Below, piece after piece: positions 8,015 to 16,952 of a stretch of 21,189 nt of DNA. The stretch's first letter is position 1, and each line of letters opens with the position of its first letter. The stretch covers positions 1 to 21,189 of the forward strand of contig CALCKF010000012.1 of NCBI GenBank assembly GCA_937966095.1. Reading direction: 5' to 3'. Under the pieces are notes generated by a model. That model saw nothing but the letters and a program-made list of their open reading frames with translations. It was not told where the DNA came from and ran no database searches. Origin of the DNA: an uncultured Eubacterium sp. (GTDB taxonomy: Bacteria; Bacillota; Clostridia; Peptostreptococcales; Anaerovoracaceae). A program made the translations under genes and the position numbers.

Positions 8015-8995
8015 ATGTTGGAAGAATTGTTTTTCTTTATGTATATTTTTGCAGGATTTGCGGGACTTTTAGCTATTCTTATGGCAATACTGCTTATAAA
8101 ATACTGGTCTCAGGGCAACAAAGAGTTGTTGCTGTCCATCCTTTGTTTTACAGTATGTACAGCACTGATAGATGTGCTGTATTTTTATTTTGATTACAAT
8201 ATGCTGATGAAGGGGCATAGAGAGACAAATAGCATAATGCGGGTTGCCGATATATGCTTTTTCATAGGTCAGGTATATTTCTGGACAGCCTATACAAGAG
8301 AAAAAAGCATGAAAAAGAGGACCGGGAACACCAGATCTTTAAGAATTATGCAGATATTGATCGCAGCATGTGTAATATCTTCAGTCATCGCATATGGCTT
8401 TTTAATGAAAGACTATTACCAGACGGACAGCAGAGCTGAAATGATGGCGGTAATGATAATAGAAGTATTTATTTGTATATCGCTCACAGCTGTAAATGTG
8501 TGGAATATGTTAATTGTTCTGCCGGATATAGTTCAGCAGAAATGCCGCAGACATATCATATGGACTACTGTAATGCTGATCGTTAATGGACTGTGGAACG
8601 GTTTTCTGGTATTATGCATGGCAACAGGGCAGGGAGAATATACCATACTGGAAAGAATGGATATTACACCCATATATATTTTTATAATAAATATACTTGC
8701 GGTTTTATTAATCCTCAATGAAGATTTCACATCACTTTTCAAACTCCAAAATGAAGATGTTAAGAATGGAAACAGTCTGAAAGAACGGCTGGATTATATC
8801 GCTGTTACACATTTTCTCACGGAACGGGAGCGTGAAATTATGGAACTCGCATATAAAAAAATGACGAATCCTGAAATTGCAGAAGAATTATGCATATCAA
8901 AATATACGGTAAAGAACCATATGCATAATATTTTCGAAAAGCTTGATATTTCAACTAGAAGCGACCTTATTATGTTTATCGATAAAGAAAAATAG
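8015..8995 (+). CDS. 7-TM membrane protein with C-terminal LuxR-type HTH
   Basis: Putative membrane-anchored transcription regulator. About seven hydrophobic segments are visible (roughly residues 5-30, 35-55, 75-95, 110-130, 142-165, 180-203 and 215-236). A LuxR/FixJ-type DNA-binding domain follows, with the signature LTEREREIMELAYKKMTNPEIAEELCISKYTVKNHMHNIFEKL (cut here for description only at residues 266-308). The N-terminal part is not a receiver or ligand domain I recognise, so the signal is unknown. I start at ATG 8015, with AAGGAGA at 8001-8007. A TTG at 8009 overlaps the SprT stop but is too close to the ribosome site. It may control the lipoprotein peptidase gene that follows, judging only by position and by the palindromes between them. 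Confidence 0.8.
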   Translation: MLEELFFFMYIFAGFAGLLAILMAILLIKYWSQGNKELLLSILCFTVCTALIDVLYFYFDYNMLMKGHRETNSIMRVADICFFIGQVYFWTAYTREKSMKKRTGNTRSLRIMQILIAACVISSVIAYGFLMKDYYQTDSRAEMMAVMIIEVFICISLTAVNVWNMLIVLPDIVQQKCRRHIIWTTVMLIVNGLWNGFLVLCMATGQGEYTILERMDITPIYIFIINILAVLLILNEDFTSLFKLQNEDVKNGNSLKERLDYIAVTHFLTEREREIMELAYKKMTNPEIAEELCISKYTVKNHMHNIFEKLDISTRSDLIMFIDKEK

Positions 8996-9021
8996 TCCAT
9001 AGTGGACTATTGTGCAGCACA
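8991..9021. promoter_or_regulatory. Two adjacent palindromes at the end of the LuxR gene
   Basis: AATAGTCCA (8991-8999) and TGGACTATT (9003-9011) form a perfect 9-bp inverted repeat with a 3-nt centre that spans the stop codon. A second one, TGTGC-A-GCACA (9011-9021), follows directly. There is no T run, so a classic terminator is unlikely. Two juxtaposed dyads 65-95 nt before a start codon fit an operator for a dimeric regulator, possibly the neighbouring LuxR-type protein. This is inference. Confidence 0.45.
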
Positions 9022-9084
9022 CAGGAAAAAGAGTAAATTTACATTGTCAGAAAATTTATTTTATTTTGAAAGGAGAGTGCTGCG

Positions 9085-11280
9085 ATGAAAATTTTATTAA
9101 AAAAACTGTTATGTGCAACCGTAGCTGGCGCCATGGTCATATCCTTAACAGCATGCGGTGGAGCAGAAGTGAATTCAGATCTGTCTATGGCGGAGGATGT
9201 ACAAAGTTATGTAGATATGGTGGATCAGGAATATGCATATGGGATAGCGGAAACGCTGGCATATGATGAGGAGTATTTATCTAACGAGCTGGGATGGAGA
9301 ACGTCAGGATCGGATGCGGAGCATAAGGCCGCTGATTATCTGGCTGATGAGATGCGGGCAATAGGTCTTGATGAAGTGGAGAAAGTACCTGTCACTTTGG
9401 ATAAGTGGCAGTTTAATGATGCCTCGCTGACGATAGAAGGTACTGATATAGATATTATGCCTGCATCTTATGCGACCAATGGAACTGATGAAAGCGGTAT
9501 AACAGCTGAGCTGGTTGACGTAGGGACCGGATTTGCAGCGGATTATGAGGGCGTAGATGTAGAAGGAAAGATTGCTCTTGTAGGTGTAGACCAGTGGAAT
9601 GTGGCATGGATAGATCAGTATATGAATGAAGCGGCTCTTCATGGGGCTGTTGCTATAGTTTCATATGGCCTGGAAAGCGGATACGGAGCTTTTTCCGATG
9701 ATGTTATCAACATGCAGGATCTATGTGCTGAAGATGTGATGCCTTGTGTAAGCATAAGTCGAAATCAATATAAAGAATTGTCGAAGGCGTTAAAAGCAGG
9801 TAATACTACGGCAAACCTTACTGTGGATAATGAAATGATACCTGATGGGGGCACAGGATACAATATTGTCGGGAAGATAAAAGGAAAGTCTTCAGAGCAG
9901 CAGATAATAGTTTCAGGGCATTATGATGTTTATTTTAACGGTTTCCAGGATGACAGCTGCGCCATAGGCCTTGTGATGGCTATGGCAAAGGCAATGGTCG
10001 ATTCAGGATATACCCCTGAAAACGATATACTTTTTGTTGCACACTGTGCGGAGGAATGGGGAGCTATAGGAACACAGTTCGACTGGACAACAGGTGCGTG
10101 GGAAATGATAAACAATGCGAAGCCTGAATGGGCGGGTAAAACTCTTGCAATGTTTAATTTTGAGCTTCCGGCGCTCTATGACGGAGCAGAACAGTTTGCA
10201 GTGCAGAGCGATCCTGATTTTTCTGCTATGACAAAGAAACTTATAGAAGACAGCGGTCTTATTGTTGATGCGTCAAATGATATATATCCTGAGGGGTATA
10301 ACAGTACGACTGTAGATACCTTCTGTCTTGAAGACGGGGTATCATACAGAGCCAGCGGAGTGCCTCATTTTGTCAATGTACCGGGATTTGATACTGAAAA
10401 GAAGAATAACTGGAATCGTGACAGATATCATACTGTGGCAGATGATAAGGATACATATGATGCTGATGTTATGACAACTAATCTCACAACTTTCGGGGCT
10501 ATGGCTATATATGTGGATAAAACACCGGCGCTGGAGCTGGATCTTACGGCAACAGTTGACGACATAGATGAAGCCCTGAATGAAGAATTGGCAAAGTCTG
10601 CAGGTGTAGATGTTAAGGAATATAAAGAGGCTTCTGCAGAGTTGAGGGCAGCTGCAGAAAACCTGAATAAACAGATTTCAGATATAAACAGCAGATATGA
10701 AGAAGCTGTAGAAAACGGTGCTTCAGATAAAGAACTGGAAAATATAAAAGCAGAAGGTCGTGAAATCAATAAGAAAACTTTAGAAGCATTCAAATATATG
10801 CAGGATAATTTTATAGGTATAATACTTACTTCTGATATGGTCATAAAACACATTCCTTATCAGACAAATATAGAGATTCTTGATGGCATTGTTACTGCTC
10901 TTGAAAAGGGGGAATTGTCCAGTAAGGATGAGACTTCAGGAGCTCTTGATCTTGCTTGGCAGATCAATGGCGGAGCAGAATTCGGATATTATAATTTCAG
11001 CCCGGAAACATGTGAGGCTTCAGATAAAACATTGCTTGAAGAAACGAATCCCGGAAATATCTTCTGGGGCACAGGCAAGGGATCAGAGCTGGCAGACACG
11101 AGCAGCGCAACAATTTCGCTCCTTGAAAAAGCAGGCGCTTTAGAAACAGGTGAGGAAGTTGTTTTCGATGAGGAGATTGAAGTGTATAAAAGTGCAATAA
11201 CTGCTCAGACTGATGAATTGAAAAAAACTATGGATAAAGAAATAGCTGCAATGAAAGAATTAACAATACTTCTTAAATAA
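9085..11280 (+). CDS. M28-family lipoprotein metallopeptidase
   Basis: Predicted secreted, lipid-anchored zinc aminopeptidase or carboxypeptidase. The signal peptide ends in lipobox LTAC with Cys24 as the acylation site. A PA-type insert spans about residues 138-235. The M28 catalytic domain shows candidate zinc ligands His279 (SGHYDV), Asp290 (QDDSCAIG), Glu323/Glu324 (CAEEWG), Glu360 (FNFELP) and His449 (YHTVADDKDTY). The last 240 residues are mostly helical, like the C-terminal dimerisation region of larger M28 proteins. At 731 residues it is much longer than single-domain M28 enzymes. AAAGGAGAG at 9068-9076 supports ATG 9085. Substrate cannot be told; peptide scavenging at the cell surface is the likely role. 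Confidence 0.87.
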   Translation: MKILLKKLLCATVAGAMVISLTACGGAEVNSDLSMAEDVQSYVDMVDQEYAYGIAETLAYDEEYLSNELGWRTSGSDAEHKAADYLADEMRAIGLDEVEKVPVTLDKWQFNDASLTIEGTDIDIMPASYATNGTDESGITAELVDVGTGFAADYEGVDVEGKIALVGVDQWNVAWIDQYMNEAALHGAVAIVSYGLESGYGAFSDDVINMQDLCAEDVMPCVSISRNQYKELSKALKAGNTTANLTVDNEMIPDGGTGYNIVGKIKGKSSEQQIIVSGHYDVYFNGFQDDSCAIGLVMAMAKAMVDSGYTPENDILFVAHCAEEWGAIGTQFDWTTGAWEMINNAKPEWAGKTLAMFNFELPALYDGAEQFAVQSDPDFSAMTKKLIEDSGLIVDASNDIYPEGYNSTTVDTFCLEDGVSYRASGVPHFVNVPGFDTEKKNNWNRDRYHTVADDKDTYDADVMTTNLTTFGAMAIYVDKTPALELDLTATVDDIDEALNEELAKSAGVDVKEYKEASAELRAAAENLNKQISDINSRYEEAVENGASDKELENIKAEGREINKKTLEAFKYMQDNFIGIILTSDMVIKHIPYQTNIEILDGIVTALEKGELSSKDETSGALDLAWQINGGAEFGYYNFSPETCEASDKTLLEETNPGNIFWGTGKGSELADTSSATISLLEKAGALETGEEVVFDEEIEVYKSAITAQTDELKKTMDKEIAAMKELTILLK

Positions 11281-11293
11281 AAGCAGAAAAATA

Positions 11294-11335
11294 AAAAGAG
11301 CGGTGCCGGTATAAATATGGCAGCACCGCTCTTTT
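11294..11335. terminator. Bidirectional terminator between convergent genes
   Basis: Thirteen bases (AAAAGAGCGGTGC, 11294-11306) pair perfectly with 11323-11335 across a 16-nt loop, with T runs on both strands. It ends the M28 peptidase transcript on the plus strand and the six-gene purB-to-DUF4430 unit on the minus strand. Confidence 0.92.
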
Positions 11336-11342
11336 GTAATTA

Positions 11343-11762
11343 TTATTCGGACCAGTTTTCATATTCCCATGATATTTTATCACCGTTTTCAACATTATGT
11401 GCATCAGCAGACTCCATTATCATTTCACCATTGACTTCATATATCCAGCCGGCACTGCTGCTTGCCGAAATGCCATTGATACCGGTAACATAAGGGTTTT
11501 CAGAGGAAGGATCCAGGGTAACGGTATTTTTATCGCCGGCCCATGTGTTGAGAACATCCAGAACACTGCTGTCCTCCGGGACAGTAAGTGTCAAATCTTC
11601 AATATCATCGACACCGCAATCATCAGGAAAATCTATATCCAGAACCACGGTGATTTCAGAAGTATCTTCATAAGATGCTGAATTTTCCTGATTATTGTCA
11701 CCGCATGAAGCGAGAACGATTGTTAATACAATTACAGTAAAGATCGTAAAAAGTTTTTTCAT
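11343..11762 (-). CDS. DUF4430-domain lipoprotein
   Basis: Small surface lipoprotein of unknown function. The signal peptide ends in lipobox LASC with Cys20, then a short acidic linker. A DUF4430-like (transcobalamin C-terminal-like) domain follows, recognisable by the VLDVLNTW segment and by GWIYEVNGE...VENGDKISWEYENW near the end. Members often occur with cobalamin-binding or adhesion proteins, but nothing here shows a ligand. It has 139 residues, complete, with AAAGGAAA before the ATG. It is the last gene of the minus-strand unit, 33 nt after alr. Confidence 0.8.
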   Translation of the reverse strand: MKKLFTIFTVIVLTIVLASCGDNNQENSASYEDTSEITVVLDIDFPDDCGVDDIEDLTLTVPEDSSVLDVLNTWAGDKNTVTLDPSSENPYVTGINGISASSSAGWIYEVNGEMIMESADAHNVENGDKISWEYENWSE

Positions 11763-11795
11763 AATAAGAGTTTCCTTTCTTTATATCTCAAATTA

Positions 11796-12935
11796 TTAAT
11801 AGACATAAACTTTTGGAAGTCTCTGGCCAAAGGCACATAAAATCTCATAATTTATTGTTTCTGTTGATTTTGCAAGATCATCAGCACTTATTTCATATAT
11901 TCCGTCCTTACCTATTATGGTAACTTCATCTCCAAGACGCGGATAAGGGACGTGCGTGACATCGATCATACATTGGTCCATGCATATATTTCCGGCTATA
12001 GGAGCAAAAACTCCATTGACGATCACTTTTCCCCGCATTGAATACGGGCGAGGCAGGCCGTCTGCATATCCGATAGGGATAGTCGCTATCAGACTGTCTC
12101 TTGTGGTTGTAAACTTACGTCCGTAGCTTATGGAATTGCCGGCCGGAACTCTCTTAAGCTGCACTATATTTGTTTTGACTGACATCACAGGCTTGAGCGC
12201 TAATCTGCTTTTATCTACCTCATCTGAAGGATAGCAGCCATATATGATGATGCCTGGTCGAACCATTTCATAATGAGAAGAAGGGAGTTCCATTACAGCG
12301 GCACTGTTGGCTATCGTTCTTGCAGGGATATTAACACCTGCATCCAGCAGTTTTTTGAAGAACACCATAAAGCGCTGTTCCTGAACAGTTGCATAGGTTT
12401 TATCGGCAGCATCCGCATTTGCAAAATGGGAAAACAGACCGGCTATCCTGAAGTTGGGAAGATTCTGTATCATTTTTATATCGTCAATAGACGCTGAATT
12501 TTCAGGATCATATCCTATACGGCCCATACCTGTATCTATAGCTACAAAACCCTTTATGATGATGTTCGCTTCATGTGCGGCTTTTGAAATGGTTTCGGCA
12601 TTTTTATAATCACAGATCACAGGTGTGAGCCTATGCTCTATTATAGTATCGACATACGGATCAGGAGTGATGCCCAGAAGTATGATCTCTTCAAGAAGAA
12701 AACCGGCTTTTCGAAGTCTGATGGCTTCGGAAAGGGTAGCGACGCCAAAGGAATCGATACCGTTGGCCCTCAGAACGGTTGCTACCTTTACGGCGCCATG
12801 GCCGTATGCATCAGCCTTTATGATGCCGGTGATCTTTCTCCCGGGGCCGACTTTATCCTTGATCTGCTTTATATTGAAATCAAGATTTGAGATATTGATC
12901 TCAGCCCAGGCAGCCCTTAATGCTTCTTTGTACAT
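11796..12935 (-). CDS. alr: Alanine racemase
   Basis: PLP-dependent enzyme interconverting L- and D-alanine, supplying D-Ala for peptidoglycan. The PLP lysine is Lys40 in GIIKADAYGHG. The second catalytic base, a tyrosine, is in the SISYGRKF segment, and GNICMDQCMIDVTHV is the family's C-terminal active-site loop. The length of 379 residues is normal and there is no export signal. ATG 12935 follows GGAGG with a 10-nt spacing, and the gene begins 17 nt after the upstream amidohydrolase. The setting next to hydantoinase and carbamoylase genes is unusual for a cell-wall alr. A role in racemising amino acids released by those enzymes is possible but unproven. Confidence 0.96.
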   Translation of the reverse strand: MYKEALRAAWAEINISNLDFNIKQIKDKVGPGRKITGIIKADAYGHGAVKVATVLRANGIDSFGVATLSEAIRLRKAGFLLEEIILLGITPDPYVDTIIEHRLTPVICDYKNAETISKAAHEANIIIKGFVAIDTGMGRIGYDPENSASIDDIKMIQNLPNFRIAGLFSHFANADAADKTYATVQEQRFMVFFKKLLDAGVNIPARTIANSAAVMELPSSHYEMVRPGIIIYGCYPSDEVDKSRLALKPVMSVKTNIVQLKRVPAGNSISYGRKFTTTRDSLIATIPIGYADGLPRPYSMRGKVIVNGVFAPIAGNICMDQCMIDVTHVPYPRLGDEVTIIGKDGIYEISADDLAKSTETINYEILCAFGQRLPKVYVY

Positions 12936-12952
12936 CCTTTATAATCCTCCGT

Positions 12953-14194
12953 TTACTTTAATTCGTATAATATTGTATCCATAAGAAACTGAACTCCGGT
13001 GATCAAGCTTGCATCATCGGTATTTTCCTCCGGTACATGGCTTCTTCCGGCAATACTGGGAACGAATATCATACCGGTATCAGCATGTTTTGCTATCATG
13101 CAGGCATCATGAACGGCGCCGCTATCCATGATCATATATGACAGTTTCTGTGATTCTGCATGGCGTGCCATATCATCGATAAGTCTTCCTGCCAGCCGGA
13201 GCGGACTTGATTTGGAATGCTCTAAGATACTGCAGCTTACTTTACGACGTTGAGATATATCAGTGATCTGATTGATTATACGGTCTGTAAATCTATTGAT
13301 TTTTTCTTCATCCTTGTCTCTGACTTCCACGGTAAAGATGACTGTTTCAGGTATGACATTCGAACAGTTAGGCATTATTTCAAGCTTCCCTGTGGTGGCT
13401 ACGATCCGTTCTTCGATGTCGGAGCGTGCTGTTTTTTCCACAGCAAGTATGCATTCGGCCGCAGCAGTCATTGCATCATACCTTTCCGACATTGGTGTCG
13501 CACCCGCATGGTTGCCTATACCGGAAAGGGTCACTTCTATTACTCTCATACCGAAAATAGAGTCGACTATTCCCAGGGAAATACCTTTTCTGTCAAGAAC
13601 AGGACCCTGTTCAATATGCAGCTCCAGCATGGATTTTATGCTGTCAAAATCCCAGGGAAGCGAAGAGATATCAGGGTTATTCAGGATTTGACGCAAGCTG
13701 GTTCCGTTATGGTCCACCAGCTTATCAAGATCATCTTCTCCGTACACGCCGGTTATGAACTTGCTCCCGGTCATGGTGGAGCCAAATACGGAGCCTTCCT
13801 CCTCTGCAAAGATCACCGTTTCATAGTTGCATGAAAAGTCTTTTTCGTTATATTTCCCGGAGGAAATATATTCGCTGATGGTCTCCATTACTTCCAGGGC
13901 ACCGCAGACGCCGTATGCTCCGTCCAGCCAGCCGCCGTTTCTTACGGTATCTATATGAGAGCCGGCCATAACGGTTTTACGTCCGGATCTGTTAAAAGGG
14001 AGTCCTATACGTATATTCTGAAGAGCATCTATGGATATGCTGCATCCCATAGAAGAAGCCGTATCCAATATATATTTTCGTGCTTTCTTATCCTGATCTC
14101 CGTATGAAAATCTGGTCACACCGTTTCCCGGTGTATCAGTGAATTTTTCAAGAGTGTGAAGACGATCCAGAAGTCTTCTGCCATTAATCTCCAT
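12953..14194 (-). CDS. M20-family Zn amidohydrolase (N-carbamoyl amino acid / ureidopropionase type)
   Basis: Binuclear metal amidase of the HyuC/AllC/beta-ureidopropionase branch of family M20, which removes the carbamoyl group of N-carbamoyl amino acids or related ureido acids. Candidate metal ligands are His80 and Asp91 (GSHIDTV...LDGAYG), Glu131/Glu132 (FAEEEGS), His193 (LHIEQGP) and the late His in GRSHVPEE. SGAVHDACMIA has Val where relatives I recall have Gly. It has 413 residues. ATG 14194 is one base after the stop of the hydantoinase gene, with AGGAA in that gene's end, so translation is coupled and the two act in sequence. Exact substrate (beta-ureidopropionate, carbamoyl-L-amino acid, allantoate) cannot be told from sequence. 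Confidence 0.88.
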   Translation of the reverse strand: MEINGRRLLDRLHTLEKFTDTPGNGVTRFSYGDQDKKARKYILDTASSMGCSISIDALQNIRIGLPFNRSGRKTVMAGSHIDTVRNGGWLDGAYGVCGALEVMETISEYISSGKYNEKDFSCNYETVIFAEEEGSVFGSTMTGSKFITGVYGEDDLDKLVDHNGTSLRQILNNPDISSLPWDFDSIKSMLELHIEQGPVLDRKGISLGIVDSIFGMRVIEVTLSGIGNHAGATPMSERYDAMTAAAECILAVEKTARSDIEERIVATTGKLEIMPNCSNVIPETVIFTVEVRDKDEEKINRFTDRIINQITDISQRRKVSCSILEHSKSSPLRLAGRLIDDMARHAESQKLSYMIMDSGAVHDACMIAKHADTGMIFVPSIAGRSHVPEENTDDASLITGVQFLMDTILYELK

Positions 14195-14195
14195 G

Positions 14196-15602
14196 TTATC
14201 GTTCCTGTTTATATGATGAGCCGAAAGGCTTTCCTGCTATAAATTTGCCCTGACCCTTATATCCTATATAACTGGCCTTATCTACGATCTTCTGACCTCT
14301 CAGGAAGACAGTTTCAGGACGTCCCTTTTGTCTGAACCCTTCAAAAGGACTGTAATCAACGCCTTCAAGGTTTGTCTGCACGCTGATGACGCCTTCATAG
14401 TCAGGATCGAATATAACGATATCGGCATCAAAACCGACTGCGAGCTGTCCTTTTCTGTCGAGGCCGTTTACTTTGGCCGGAGTAGTTGCGAACAGATCAA
14501 CAAGTCTGCTTCTTGATATTTTGCCTTCACATACACCGTATGTCCACAATATATTAAGCCTGTTCTGAAGACTTGGAGCACCGTTAGGTATATCGGCAAA
14601 GGAATTTCCCTCTCCAAAACCCATGTGTTTCTGCTTGGCGAAATCAAATCCGCAATGGTCAGAGCTTATGGCATTCAGCCATTTTCTGTCGACTGCTTCC
14701 CAAAGAGCATCACGATGTTCCTGTGTTCTCAGAGCCGGAGAACATACATATTTGGCTCCTTCAAAATCCGGTCTTGCAAGATCGGATTCATCCAGCACCA
14801 GATAATGGGCACAGGTTTCCCCGAATACTCTCTGTCCTCTGGAATAAGCCGCCTTTACTTCTTCCAGGGCCTCCTTACATGTAACATGCACTATGTAAAG
14901 AGGAGCATCCGCCATTTCGGCCAGGTATATGGCACGTCTTGTCGCCTCAGCCTCAACGACCGGAGGGCGGCTTACCGCATGATAATAAGGCCCTGTTTTC
15001 CCTTCAGCTATGAGCTGTTTTGTCCTGACATCTATCATATCAGCGTTCTCTGCATGGACCATTATAGTGATGCCGGCTTCTTTCCCTTTGTACAGAGCTT
15101 TCAGTATGGCATCATCATCTGCATGAAAGAACTGGCCTTTATATGCCATGAAAAGTTTCATGGTGGGATATCCTGCGTCCGCCAATTTAGGTATCTCATC
15201 TATCACTTCGTCACGGGGGTCTGTCATTACGCTGTGAAATGAATAATCTACCATGGCAATACCGTCAGCATCTGTTTTTCTGTAATCATCTATTGTTTCT
15301 ACCAGGCCTCGTCCTTTCTCCTGGTTGACGAATTCTATTAGAGTAGTGGTGCCGCCTACGGCTGCAGCGTTTGAGGTTTCAAAGCCTCTTGTTTTACTGC
15401 CTTTATAAGTAAAGGAAAAATGTACATGCTGATCCACTCCTCCCGGCAGGATATATTTGCCGTCCGCATCGATGATATCATCTCCCGGTTTAGGGCTGAG
15501 ATCTTTTCCGATTGCGGCGATAGTCTCGCCTTTTACATATAAGTCAGCCTTCTGCTCTCCGTCAGCGGTCACGATGATTCCGTTTCTGATCAATACTGCC
15601 AT
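14196..15602 (-). CDS. hydA: Dihydropyrimidinase / D-hydantoinase
   Basis: Cytoplasmic amidohydrolase opening cyclic diamides: dihydropyrimidines to N-carbamoyl-beta-amino acids, or 5-substituted hydantoins to N-carbamoyl amino acids. All expected metal-centre residues are present: His59 and His61 (DQHVHF), the carboxylated Lys149 (TMKLFMAYKG), His183 (VHAEN), His239 (VHVTC) and Asp315 (SSDHCGFDF). The length of 468 residues is typical. GGAGG precedes ATG 15602. It lies 20 nt after purA and one base before the carbamoylase gene, with which it forms a two-step pathway. No dihydropyrimidine dehydrogenase or hydantoin racemase is in the window, so the source of substrate is open. Confidence 0.92.
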   Translation of the reverse strand: MAVLIRNGIIVTADGEQKADLYVKGETIAAIGKDLSPKPGDDIIDADGKYILPGGVDQHVHFSFTYKGSKTRGFETSNAAAVGGTTTLIEFVNQEKGRGLVETIDDYRKTDADGIAMVDYSFHSVMTDPRDEVIDEIPKLADAGYPTMKLFMAYKGQFFHADDDAILKALYKGKEAGITIMVHAENADMIDVRTKQLIAEGKTGPYYHAVSRPPVVEAEATRRAIYLAEMADAPLYIVHVTCKEALEEVKAAYSRGQRVFGETCAHYLVLDESDLARPDFEGAKYVCSPALRTQEHRDALWEAVDRKWLNAISSDHCGFDFAKQKHMGFGEGNSFADIPNGAPSLQNRLNILWTYGVCEGKISRSRLVDLFATTPAKVNGLDRKGQLAVGFDADIVIFDPDYEGVISVQTNLEGVDYSPFEGFRQKGRPETVFLRGQKIVDKASYIGYKGQGKFIAGKPFGSSYKQER

Positions 15603-15622
15603 ATCATACCTCCATTTTTGAT

Positions 15623-16915
15623 TTAAAGCTGTGGTGTTCGTTTTATTATATCTTCTCTTCCCGGACCGTTTGAAACATAGGTTATAGGGAAGCCTATGAG
15701 CTTTTCTATTTTATTTACGTAATTCTGCGCTTCAGCAGGGAGCTTTTCAAATTCTCTTATCCCTGTTATATCACAATTCCAGCCCGGCAGCTTTTCTATG
15801 ACAGGTTTAGCCTTTTCCAGCAAAGATGTGCAGGGGAATCTGTCGGTGATACGGCCGTCTATATCATATCCTGTGCATACAGGGATCTCATCCAGATATC
15901 CAAGAGGATCGAGTACAGTAAAAGCAACTTCTGTTGTTCCCTGGATCATACAGCCGTATTTTGTTGCTACAGCATCAAACCAGCCGACTCTCCTGGGACG
16001 TCCTGTTGTCGCGCCGTATTCTCCGCCGTCACCGCCTCTTTTTCTCAATTCCTCGGCCTCATCTTCATCCTGGATCTCGCTTACGAAGGCTCCGCCTCCA
16101 ACTGCGCTGGAATATGCCTTTACTACGGTTATTATATCCTTTATTTCATAAGGAGGAAGGCCTGCGCCTATTGCTCCGTATGCTGCAAGAGTAGATGATG
16201 AGGTCACCATAGGATATATGCCGTGGTCAGGGTCCTTCAATGCTCCAAGCTGGCCTTCCAGCAGGATCTCTTTGCCTTCTTTTACAGCTTTGTCAAGGAA
16301 AAGTGAAACATCACACACGTAAGGGCTGACCATATCTCTGTATTCTCTAAGAGTTTTCATTATATCGTCAGGATCAAGCTCCGGTTTTTTATAGAGATGC
16401 TTCAAAAGAATGTTTTTCTGAGCTATAACTCTTTCTACCTTTTCTCTAAGCAGGGCTTCCTCCATAAACAGCTCCTGAACCTGGAAACCGATTTTTGCAT
16501 ATTTATCGGAATAAAAAGGTGCTATCCCCGACTTAGTGGAGCCGAAGGCCTTTCCTGCAAGGCGCTCCTCCTCATACTCATCAAACAAGATATGATAAGG
16601 CATGAGGATCTGTGCCCTGTCTGAAACAAGGATCTTAGGCTTTGGAACACCTTTTTCCACGAGGGAATTCAATTCGTTGAACATATAGGGAATATTAAGA
16701 GCCACACCGTTTCCGAGTATACTGGTGGTGTGATCGTAAAATACGCCTGACGGGAGCATATGGAGAGCAAATTTTCCATAGTTGTTTTTAATGGTATGAC
16801 CGGCGTTGCTTCCTCCCTGGAATCTGATGATTATATCGGCTTCCTTTGAAAGCATGTCTGTTATCTTTCCTTTTCCTTCGTCGCCCCAGTTGGCTCCTAC
16901 GATAGCTTTTATCAT
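15623..16915 (-). CDS. purA: Adenylosuccinate synthetase
   Basis: Joins IMP and aspartate using GTP to form adenylosuccinate, the committed step to AMP. The N-terminal GTP loop NWGDEGKGK (residues 9-17) has the catalytic Asp12. GGSNAGHT contains the conserved His40. TTGRPRRVGWFDA is the conserved phosphate/IMP-binding stretch, and GCMIQGTTEVAFTVLDPLGYLDEIPVCTGY (residues about 325-355) is also typical. The length of 430 is normal. AAAGGAG precedes ATG 16915. It lies 37 nt after purB, which uses its product, so the two steps of AMP synthesis are made together. Confidence 0.97.
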   Translation of the reverse strand: MIKAIVGANWGDEGKGKITDMLSKEADIIIRFQGGSNAGHTIKNNYGKFALHMLPSGVFYDHTTSILGNGVALNIPYMFNELNSLVEKGVPKPKILVSDRAQILMPYHILFDEYEEERLAGKAFGSTKSGIAPFYSDKYAKIGFQVQELFMEEALLREKVERVIAQKNILLKHLYKKPELDPDDIMKTLREYRDMVSPYVCDVSLFLDKAVKEGKEILLEGQLGALKDPDHGIYPMVTSSSTLAAYGAIGAGLPPYEIKDIITVVKAYSSAVGGGAFVSEIQDEDEAEELRKRGGDGGEYGATTGRPRRVGWFDAVATKYGCMIQGTTEVAFTVLDPLGYLDEIPVCTGYDIDGRITDRFPCTSLLEKAKPVIEKLPGWNCDITGIREFEKLPAEAQNYVNKIEKLIGFPITYVSNGPGREDIIKRTPQL

Positions 16916-16952
16916 TTATAACTCCTTTAGATTTAAAATTAACGGTGATTTA

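Noticed and set aside
9038..9066. Possible promoter TTTACA-17-TTATTT before the M28 gene
   Set aside because: Its start site would fall on or after the ribosome site at 9068-9076, and the -10 is poor.
9822..10520. Two perfect DnaA-box matches (TGTGGATAA at 9822-9830 and 10512-10520) inside the M28 peptidase gene
   Set aside because: Both fall in the same codon phase and encode Val-Asp-Asn/Lys. They are 690 nt apart with no box cluster or AT-rich unwinding element, so coding coincidence is the simpler reading.
13849..13870. Noc-site-like palindrome (ATTTCC-CGGA-GGAAAT core) inside the amidohydrolase gene
   Set aside because: It has two extra bases in the centre compared with ATTTCCCGGGAAAT, so the half-site spacing is wrong, and it is a single copy within coding sequence.
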